Positions 1 through 5,059 of a stretch of DNA of 6,745 bases are shown here, piece by piece. The translations under genes were made by a program, and so were the position numbers. This DNA comes from a bacterium (lineage in GTDB: Bacteria; UBA10199; DSSB01). Below the pieces are notes generated by a model. The model had not been told where the DNA came from, ran no database searches, and worked only from the letters and a program-made list of their open reading frames with translations. Within the stretch, counting starts at the first letter, position 1. Every line of letters starts with the position of its first letter. The stretch covers positions 1 to 6,745 of the forward strand of contig JAUHYS010000113.1 of the NCBI GenBank assembly GCA_030426445.1. The letters run 5' to 3'.

Positions 1-2
1 AA

Positions 3-260
3 CAGATGGCTGAAGGGTATCTGCCTTACCACTGTTACGGAAAAAGTGGTTTCCTGTTTTATATTCCCGAACTACGCCAAGCGATATTGAGTGATCAGTT
101 AGCGCCTATCAGAAGGAAAAATAAAAATGATAAGCGTCATCAAAACAAAAAATGGAACCAAATATCTAGCGAGAGTGCGAGTGAGAGGGCAAAGACCCTC
201 CAAGATATTCGAAACGAGAAAAGATGCGGAGAAATGGGTGAACTTCATTCGTTTTCGTAG
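3..260 (+). CDS. Excisionase-like winged-HTH protein, C-terminal part (5' end outside window)
   Basis: The open frame is already running at the window start and stops at 258-260. Its first visible residues (MAEGYLPYHCYGKSG, then FLFYIPELRQAI) resemble the end of the recognition helix, the wing and the last helix of excisionase/MerR-like 'helix_turn_helix_17' domains, whose usual pattern is roughly 'kegkLPyhr.Gr..rF...dl.aWl'. The start of such a domain must lie upstream, so the ATG at position 6 is probably an internal Met. In this family such proteins control directionality of site-specific recombination or act as small regulators. Position directly upstream of an integrase supports an Xis role. 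The final 134 nt overlap the integrase in another frame. There the encoded residues are basic and low in recognisable character, so the conserved part ends near 110 and the tail may be a read-through extension. It could instead be a plain HTH regulator. Confidence 0.5.
   Translation, partial: QMAEGYLPYHCYGKSGFLFYIPELRQAILSDQLAPIRRKNKNDKRHQNKKWNQISSESASERAKTLQDIRNEKRCGEMGELHSFS
111..116 (+). promoter_or_regulatory. Ribosome binding site of the integrase
   Basis: AGAAGG lies 10 nt before the ATG at 127. The integrase frame is closed by TAG at 100-102 and has no ATG, GTG or TTG codon between that stop and 127, so this site and start fix the N-terminus. The site sits inside the upstream excisionase-like frame, which suggests coupled translation. 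Confidence 0.55.
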
Positions 261-1278
261 GGACCAGAATATTAATCATATTTCTGTTCCTGTGACGATT
301 CAGCAGATGTTTGAAGCTTACTGTGAGTTTGCTGAAGAAAAAGGCCGGTCGTATAGTACTCTCAGGACTCATCGTTTTAATTTTAAGAATCATATTGTTA
401 AGTTTTATGGAACTGCTGATATGACGAAAGTTAATTTGGAAGAACATCAAGCTCTCTTTAATTTTTTAAGAAAGAACAAGGTTTCTGCTGCGACTCGGAA
501 TCGGATTAGGGCTTTGATTAAAGTCATCTATTCAGTAGCTGTTAAAGGACAGCTATTTGGAGGAGCTTTCAAATCGAATCCTTTTGATGCCATTGAACCA
601 GCACATGAACCGAAAGATGAGATTGATTTCTTAACTCAAGAAGATACCCAGCAACTTCTTGAAGCAAATAAGAATGATGAGTGTTACCCCCTTATTTTGA
701 CTATTCTCCGCACGGGACTTCGAATTGGAGAAGCCTTGGGTATTCATGAAGAGCAAGTAGATCGAAGAACTGGAATGCTCATTGTAAATCGACAATTCGA
801 CAAGTCTCAGAATAAAGTGGTGAAGCGCACGAAAGGAAAAAGATCTCGTGTTATTTACTTGATTGACGAAGTTTTAAGTGTGCTTCCTACTTCGAGTAGT
901 GGACCCATATTCAGGAAAAAAGATGGCTCAAAAATAAGCTCTGATTATTTTCTGAAATTTATTTTACCGAAAGCCTGCGCGAGAGCTAATGTAAAGAAAA
1001 TTAACCCACATGGCTTAAGACATACTTTCTCTGCACATTATTTGATGAGTGGAGGAAATATCTGGGACCTGTCGAAAATTTTGGGCCACCACTCAGTTCG
1101 AGTAACAGAAAAGTATTATGCTCACTTCTCTCATGAGCATGTTAGAAATCGAATGAGGATTATAGAGAAGACTGGAAATGTTATTCGAGCCTCTTTTTGG
1201 CCAGACAGGTCAATAAAACAGGTCAATAAAAATGAAGAAAACGGAATAGCCTTCGTACGAGGCAGTTCCTTAAATTAA
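127..1278 (+). CDS. Tyrosine-recombinase integrase of a tRNA-targeting element
   Basis: Site-specific DNA recombinase of 383 residues that should integrate and excise the element to the left. Residues 1-45 look like an arm-DNA-binding domain (NGTKYLARVRVRG, then FETRKDAEKWV). About 55-145 is the helical core-binding (SAM-like) domain, and about 165-335 the catalytic domain. Catalytic residues can be placed: Arg199 in TGLRIGE, Lys236 in the beta-hairpin (RTKGKRSR), His295 and Arg298 in HGLRHT, His321 in LGHHS, and the nucleophile Tyr330 nine residues after His321 (VTEKYYAH). All are present, so the enzyme looks intact. The gene runs toward the 3' end of tRNA-Ala, 42 nt away, as in int genes that lie beside their own att site. 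The tail after residue 345 is not conserved and contains a 13-bp tandem DNA repeat. The subfamily and element type (prophage, island or ICE) cannot be decided from this end alone. Confidence 0.95.
   Translation: MISVIKTKNGTKYLARVRVRGQRPSKIFETRKDAEKWVNFIRFRRDQNINHISVPVTIQQMFEAYCEFAEEKGRSYSTLRTHRFNFKNHIVKFYGTADMTKVNLEEHQALFNFLRKNKVSAATRNRIRALIKVIYSVAVKGQLFGGAFKSNPFDAIEPAHEPKDEIDFLTQEDTQQLLEANKNDECYPLILTILRTGLRIGEALGIHEEQVDRRTGMLIVNRQFDKSQNKVVKRTKGKRSRVIYLIDEVLSVLPTSSSGPIFRKKDGSKISSDYFLKFILPKACARANVKKINPHGLRHTFSAHYLMSGGNIWDLSKILGHHSVRVTEKYYAHFSHEHVRNRMRIIEKTGNVIRASFWPDRSIKQVNKNEENGIAFVRGSSLN
1206..1231 (+). repeat. Perfect tandem repeat, 2 x 13 bp, in the integrase tail
   Basis: The unit CAGGTCAATAAAA occurs at 1206-1218 and again at 1219-1231 without mismatch. 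Because 13 is not a multiple of 3, copy number sets the reading frame of the integrase C-terminus. With one unit the frame would continue as MKKTE and stop at the TAG now at 1247-1249, giving a 369-residue protein. It lies 90-115 bp from the tRNA 3' end, a plausible place for integrase arm-type binding sites, which are often short direct repeats. It may equally be a chance slippage duplication. Confidence 0.85.
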
Positions 1279-1320
1279 GTTAATGTGTGTAAGTTGCTGA
1301 AATATAAAAAGAAGAAAAAA

Positions 1321-1393
<73 letters not shown>

Positions 1394-1408
1394 TAAATTT
1401 GGTCCGTC

Positions 1409-1438
1409 ATCTTAATCAAGACTTCTTCTTGAAGTCAA
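1409..1438 (-). promoter_or_regulatory. Candidate promoter of tRNA-Ala
   Basis: On the minus strand TTGACT (plus 1433-1438, five of six to the sigma-70 -35 consensus) is followed after 18 nt by TAAGAT (plus 1409-1414, four of six to -10). Fifteen nt separate the -10 from the tRNA 5' end, which predicts a leader of about 8 nt. The sequence between them, beginning GACGGACC, is GC-rich, as in stringently controlled stable-RNA promoters. Found by eye only. Confidence 0.45.
1420..1436. repeat. 6-bp inverted repeat overlapping the tRNA promoter
   Basis: GACTTC at 1420-1425 and GAAGTC at 1431-1436 are perfect inverted copies around a 5-nt centre. They cover part of the -35 box and spacer of the candidate tRNA-Ala promoter. 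On the minus strand the hairpin also lies downstream of mutM, but no T run follows it (TTGATTAAG), so it is not a convincing intrinsic terminator. It could be an operator or chance. Confidence 0.5.
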
Positions 1439-1532
1439 TATTAATTCTTAAAAGACAGTTTTATTAGAAAAATAGGCTCTTTTAATAGGGTAAGAATAAT
1501 TTATGAATATATTCAGGATGCTGTTATTGGAC

Positions 1533-2363
1533 TTACTTTTGTATATCTGGACAATAAAAAGTAGAGCGACCATTTTGGACTTGGCGTTTGACGATTCCTT
1601 TTCTTTCGAGGCTAGGTAAGCCTTCACGGTCGTAGACCTGTAAAAAATCTTGCATTACGCCCCTGTGGCCATGACCGTTGAGATAATCGCGAATACTGGC
1701 TCCACCATGTTGAATTCCCAAACTCAAACATCTTTTAGCTGCTTTGAGCAGCTCACTGAGCTCTTGATCTTTCGTTTCATTCACTAAACGAAAAGGACTT
1801 AATTTAGCGTGATATAAACTTTCGCAAGCATAAATATTTCCCAGACCAGCTGCCACACTTTGGTTGAGTGTGAGGGCTTTAAGACTGAGTTTTGGGTGGC
1901 GGCGGCTACGCAAAATAAATTCTTTAGCTTTTAGTTTTTCATCCGTATAATCGGGTCCCAGTTTTTTTAAAAAAGCATTGTCTTTACCTTCTATAGTGTT
2001 GCTTAGCGAAAGTGTTCCAAAGCGTCGTGCATCAATGTATTGCAGTTCCAAATCAGAGGAGTGATCGAGTTTAATTTTCATGTGAGTATGTTTTTGTACA
2101 GGGTTCTTTTTTGGAAAGCAAAGTAGTTTGCCACTCATACCTAAATGAATAACTAAGGATTGACCTCTTTCATTTTGCATAAGTAAATATTTTCCTCTTT
2201 GAATCAGTTTTGTAATAAAAGCGCCTACCATAGTTTTTTTGATTTGTTTAGAAGTACAGGTTTCAATAGGAGCTAAACTAGAAAAGGAAATTTGAGTGAT
2301 TTTTTTTCCTAGTAGAGGGAGTAAACTGCGGCGCAGGGTTTCGATTTCGGGAAGTTCTGGCAT
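1533..2363 (-). CDS. mutM: Formamidopyrimidine-DNA glycosylase (Fpg/MutM), zinc-less finger variant
   Basis: Base-excision-repair enzyme that removes 8-oxoguanine and ring-opened purines and nicks the abasic site. It has 276 residues, normal for the family (E. coli about 269). The N-terminus MPELPEIETL supplies the catalytic Pro2 and Glu3. Lys58 (RGKYLL), Met76 (HLGMSG), Arg113 and Phe115 (DARRFG) match the lesion-recognition and void-filling residues. Asn176 in GLGNIYACE belongs to the helix-two-turn-helix. The C-terminal finger (244-276) keeps its DNA-contacting Arg266 (GRSTFYC) but only Cys271 of the four zinc cysteines; the other positions are Ser251, about Arg254 and Ile274. It should therefore fold as a zinc-less finger, as known for NEIL1, plant and mimivirus relatives. 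Last gene of a three-gene operon, 3 nt after the SRPBCC gene. Its upstream Shine-Dalgarno is weak and purine/A-rich. Whether the variant is fully active is not known. Confidence 0.95.
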   Translation of the reverse strand: MPELPEIETLRRSLLPLLGKKITQISFSSLAPIETCTSKQIKKTMVGAFITKLIQRGKYLLMQNERGQSLVIHLGMSGKLLCFPKKNPVQKHTHMKIKLDHSSDLELQYIDARRFGTLSLSNTIEGKDNAFLKKLGPDYTDEKLKAKEFILRSRRHPKLSLKALTLNQSVAAGLGNIYACESLYHAKLSPFRLVNETKDQELSELLKAAKRCLSLGIQHGGASIRDYLNGHGHRGVMQDFLQVYDREGLPSLERKGIVKRQVQNGRSTFYCPDIQK

Positions 2364-2366
2364 AAT

Positions 2367-2831
2367 TTATTTTTTCTTTTTTCGAAATAGCTCTTCAATT
2401 TTTTTATAGCGGAAATCAAAAATAGTATTGAGTTGCCGCTTTACCCAGAGACAGTGAGCCATTTCACCCAAAGGGCCATAAGGTAGGGCATAACGGACTT
2501 CGTCTTGCATTAAAGTTCTTCCTCCTAAATCTTTAAAAGTATGGAGGTGATGCCAGTACTGATAGGGCCCTTTCACTTGTTCATCAACAAAACGAAAAGG
2601 GGGTTCATACAATGTGATCAAAGTTTTCCATTTTAGTGGGATACCCATTAACCAAATCCGATAATCAATTTCTGCTCCAGTTTTCATTTGAATAGGTGAA
2701 GGAGTCAAAATGATAAAGCGCATACTTTTAGGCGTTAGCAAAGAAAGGTTTTCTGGCTGATCAAAAAAACTAAACACCGTAGAAAGTGGTTGGGAGATGA
2801 TTTGTTCTTTTTGAAGGGTATGTATTTTCAT
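2367..2831 (-). CDS. SRPBCC-fold ligand-binding protein (polyketide cyclase/dehydrase-like)
   Basis: Small cytoplasmic protein of 154 residues with no signal peptide. Its pattern fits the START/Bet v1-like SRPBCC superfamily: an opening strand ending in EQIISQPLSTVF, then FFDQPENLSLLTP (the helix containing the 'PeNL..lTP' turn), a beta sheet region with GAEIDYRIWLMGIPLKWKT and EPPFRFVDEQVKGPYQYWHH, and a long C-terminal helix (about 125-150) with RQLNTIFDFRYKKIEELF. Such proteins enclose a hydrophobic ligand; the ligand here is unknown. The ATG follows the stop codon of the SDR gene with no gap, and the stop is 3 nt before mutM, so it is translationally coupled in an operon. Proteins of this type are often found beside SDR-DUF2867 proteins, which supports a joint role. 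The exact reaction cannot be stated. Confidence 0.8.
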   Translation of the reverse strand: MKIHTLQKEQIISQPLSTVFSFFDQPENLSLLTPKSMRFIILTPSPIQMKTGAEIDYRIWLMGIPLKWKTLITLYEPPFRFVDEQVKGPYQYWHHLHTFKDLGGRTLMQDEVRYALPYGPLGEMAHCLWVKRQLNTIFDFRYKKIEELFRKKKK

Positions 2832-4319
2832 TTAATCTTCTTTTTTTATTGAATGAGTTTCTGCAAATTGAGCAATTTTTTTAAGCATGCCATTAAACAC
2901 AATACCGTGAAAAGGAAAAACGAGATACCAATAGAGTAATCCCCAGAGTCCATAGGGGCGGAAACGAGCGGTTTGTGTTAGATCACAACTTCCATTTTTA
3001 TGTGGAGAGAGCGTGAACTCGAGCCAGGCCTTCCCTGGAAGCTTCATTTCAGCAAAAAGTAACAGCCTTTTTTTGTCTACGACGTGGATGACTCGCCAAA
3101 AATCAAGCGCGTCCCCAACTTGTAAGTGACTGGGGTGACGTCGACCGCGCTGAAGTCCAACGCCACCGATCAGGCGGTCCATCCACCCGCGAAGCTTCCA
3201 TAAAAAATTTCCATGATACCAGCCCTGTTGACCTCCTATTTTTTGCACACAATCCCAGACCTCTTTATGAGTCGCTGCGATCAAGCGATGGCGCTCATCT
3301 ACTAAGAGAGTCCCTCCAGCCCATTGAGGGTCGCCTTCTTGGGACCACTCCATTTTAGGTATTTCACCGGCATCTGACCAATGACTGGTCATTTTTTCGG
3401 TGCCTAAAAGATCAATTGCACGACGGATGGCTTCGCGAGGAGAAAGTAGTTTTTGCGTGACGATTTTTTTGATGTCGTCATTTTCACATACAACAGGATT
3501 GATTAGGCCTTCAGCCAAGGGTTTAGCAATATAACTAGGGACAGGTGTGACAAAGTGTATCCAATAACTGCTAAGTCTTGGGGTTAAGACAGGCACCGGA
3601 ATAATCCAACGGCGTCTTAATTGAGCTTCCTCAGCATAGGTTTTCATAAGCTGACGATAACTGAGAATTTCGGGCCCTCCAATATCAAACTCTTTTCCAA
3701 AAGTTTTTGGGTTTAACAGGCAGCCGATTAAATATTTGATGACATTGCGAATCGCAATCGGTTGATTGAGCGTGCTGACCCATTTTGGAGTGATCATGAC
3801 AGGAAGACGTTCTACCAAATATCGGAGCATTTCAAAAGAAGCACTGCCTGATCCTATAATGATGCCTGCTCTTAAAAAAGTAGTGGGGACTTTTCCCGAT
3901 TTAAGGATTTCACCTACCTGAAGACGTGATTGCAAATGTTTACTCAGACCATTGTTTTTTTTTCCCAACCCTCCCAGATAAATAATCTGTTTAAGTTGAG
4001 TGATAGAAGCGGCTTCTTGCATATTGGAAGCAATTTTGGCTTCGGTTTTAGAGAAATCCTTTTGACCACTTTCCATCGAATGAACCAAAAAATAGGCAGC
4101 ATCACAGCCTTCGCACGCGGCTTGTAGTTCTTTTAGTTTTAATAAATTGACTTCAACTAGCTCCACTGCATGGTGATTTGCCCAGGTTCGACTTTTTAAC
4201 TTTTCCAATGATCGGCTGGTGACTCGCAGTGAGTAACCTTTTTCTAAAAGGCGAGGCACCAATCGACCGCCTACATAGCCAGTTGCACCAGTTACTAAGA
4301 TTTTGTGATTTTTTTTCAT
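2832..4319 (-). CDS. SDR/NmrA-type NAD(P)-binding protein fused to DUF2867
   Basis: Two-domain protein of 495 residues. The N-terminal Rossmann domain (about 5-300) opens with ILVTGATGYVGGRL, the GxxGxxG dinucleotide-binding loop of extended/atypical SDRs, followed by basic RVTSRS, which suggests NADP preference. The central block SRLQVGEIL, with LRAGIIIGSGSASFEMLRYLV downstream in two parts (149-159 and 160-169), is typical of the COG0702-like branch. The classical Tyr-xxx-Lys catalytic pair is not where it would be expected. The C-terminal part (about 340-490) matches DUF2867, which has a SRPBCC-like look (GDALDFWRV, KAWLEF, RPYGLWGLLYWYLVFPFH); the segment 454-475 is very hydrophobic and may be membrane-associated. 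First gene of the operon with the SRPBCC gene and mutM. Substrate unknown. The start is supported by the Rossmann motif seven residues in; the Shine-Dalgarno is poor (AAAGAAAA). Confidence 0.9.
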   Translation of the reverse strand: MKKNHKILVTGATGYVGGRLVPRLLEKGYSLRVTSRSLEKLKSRTWANHHAVELVEVNLLKLKELQAACEGCDAAYFLVHSMESGQKDFSKTEAKIASNMQEAASITQLKQIIYLGGLGKKNNGLSKHLQSRLQVGEILKSGKVPTTFLRAGIIIGSGSASFEMLRYLVERLPVMITPKWVSTLNQPIAIRNVIKYLIGCLLNPKTFGKEFDIGGPEILSYRQLMKTYAEEAQLRRRWIIPVPVLTPRLSSYWIHFVTPVPSYIAKPLAEGLINPVVCENDDIKKIVTQKLLSPREAIRRAIDLLGTEKMTSHWSDAGEIPKMEWSQEGDPQWAGGTLLVDERHRLIAATHKEVWDCVQKIGGQQGWYHGNFLWKLRGWMDRLIGGVGLQRGRRHPSHLQVGDALDFWRVIHVVDKKRLLLFAEMKLPGKAWLEFTLSPHKNGSCDLTQTARFRPYGLWGLLYWYLVFPFHGIVFNGMLKKIAQFAETHSIKKED

Positions 4320-4386
4320 GTTTTTTCTTTAACTTTAATAAAATTTTTGCAGAAGTAAATTTTTTTATATCGACATCCACTGTTTC

Positions 4387-4414
4387 ATATTAACATCAAC
4401 TATGCAGCTATCAA
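4387..4414 (-). promoter_or_regulatory. Candidate promoter of the SDR-SRPBCC-mutM operon
   Basis: On the minus strand TTGATA (plus 4409-4414, five of six to -35) is followed after 16 nt by TAATAT (plus 4387-4392, four of six to -10). Transcription would start near 4380, about 60 nt before the SDR start codon. Found by eye in AT-rich DNA, where chance matches are common. Confidence 0.35.
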
Positions 4415-4610
4415 GTTATAGTTATTTATAATGATTTAACTTAATAACCTCCTGATTTCAGTTTTACTTGTTAGAAAGTTAAAAGGGAATAGCTAGACTT
4501 GAATGTGGGTTGATTGCTTAAGAGTGATTTTTTTTAAAAAATATGTGGGCTTAAAATAATTCTAGTATTTTATTTGGATATCTGCTTTTCATGTTTAAAA
4601 ACTATATATA

Positions 4611-4616
4611 GAGGGG
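4611..4616 (+). promoter_or_regulatory. Ribosome binding site of the FKBP gene
   Basis: GAGGGG lies 7 nt before the ATG at 4624 and 10 nt before the second in-frame ATG at 4627. Both starts are possible and differ by a single Met. Confidence 0.6.
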
Positions 4617-4623
4617 AAGACTT

Positions 4624-5052
4624 ATGATGGTTCAGCATGGAGCAAAAGTGGCTCTTCATTATATCCTTCATGTAGAGGGTAAACAGATTGATTCTTCACA
4701 GGAAAGCGAACCTTTAATTTATACACATGGTGCGCGTCAAATGATTCCAGGTTTTGAAAAAAATTTGGAGGGCATGGAGCCAGGTGAAAAGAAAAATTTT
4801 TTAGTCGAACCCGAGTATGGCTATGGTCTTCGTGATGAAGAAATGATTCGCAAATTGCCTCGTGAAGAGTTTCAAGATGAATCGATGCTAAAAGAAGGAG
4901 AAATTCTATCAGGCAGTGTAGGCCAGCAGCCCTTTCAGGCGACCATAGTAAAAATACAAGACGATGAAGTGACTTTAGATTTCAATCATCCGTTAGCAGG
5001 AAAAATTTTGGAGTTTGAAGTCGAAATCCTTTCCGTTAAAAATGAAGAGTAA
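4624..5052 (+). CDS. FKBP-type peptidyl-prolyl cis-trans isomerase, SlyD-like, without His-rich tail
   Basis: Cytoplasmic proline isomerase and chaperone of 142 residues. The FKBP core is formed by residues 5-68 (VALHYILHVEGKQIDSS, GARQMIPGFEKNLEGMEPGE, PEYGYG) and the closing strand 119-138 with DFNHPLAGKILEFEVEIL, the signature of SlyD-type FKBPs. About residues 72-118 form the 'insert-in-flap' chaperone domain. It ends right after the closing strand, so the metal-binding His/Cys-rich tail of E. coli SlyD (196 aa) is absent; many bacterial relatives are equally short. No signal peptide is visible. The next gene, an M3 oligoendopeptidase, starts 7 nt after the stop or overlaps by 11 nt, so the two are probably co-transcribed and translationally coupled. 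Naming it slyD would be reasonable, but orthology is not shown. Confidence 0.92.
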   Translation: MMVQHGAKVALHYILHVEGKQIDSSQESEPLIYTHGARQMIPGFEKNLEGMEPGEKKNFLVEPEYGYGLRDEEMIRKLPREEFQDESMLKEGEILSGSVGQQPFQATIVKIQDDEVTLDFNHPLAGKILEFEVEILSVKNEE

Positions 5053-5059
5053 CAAAAAT

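Larger units (their letters stand above)
4320..4623. other. Divergent intergenic region between the SDR operon and the FKBP gene
   Basis: This 304-nt AT-rich spacer separates two divergently transcribed units and should hold both promoters. I find no convincing small gene or structured RNA in it. Visible elements are a fair minus-strand promoter (4387-4414), a heptamer ATGTGGG repeated at 4503-4509 and 4543-4549, a self-complementary T6A6 run near 4530-4541, and CTATATATAG at 4602-4611 next to the ribosome binding site. TAAAAT at 4552-4557 and AATAAT at 4555-4560 are each five of six to a -10 box, but neither has a good -35. Confidence 0.6.

Noticed and set aside
166..450. Minus-strand open frame inside the integrase
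   Set aside because: It lies antisense to the well-supported arm-binding and core-binding domains of the integrase and has no recognisable motif.
1420..1436. Hairpin as an intrinsic terminator of mutM
   Set aside because: The stem has only 6 bp and no T run follows it on the mutM strand; it also overlaps the likely tRNA promoter.
1443..1497. Inverted heptamers ATTCTTA and TAAGAAT
   Set aside because: Only 7 bp, AT-rich and separated by 40 nt, with no supporting structure between them; expected by chance in this composition.
3930..4127. Plus-strand open frame within the SDR gene
   Set aside because: Shadow of the SDR coding region, no ribosome binding site or family resemblance.
4153..4380. 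Minus-strand open frame overlapping the SDR start
   Set aside because: It overlaps the SDR Rossmann start in another frame, with low-complexity Lys-rich sequence at its beginning; the SDR frame is clearly the coding one.
5042..5059. Upstream ATG at 5042 as the start of the M3 peptidase
   Set aside because: It is in frame but lacks a visible ribosome binding site, while the ATG at 5060 has GAAGAG at a normal distance; kept only as an alternative.
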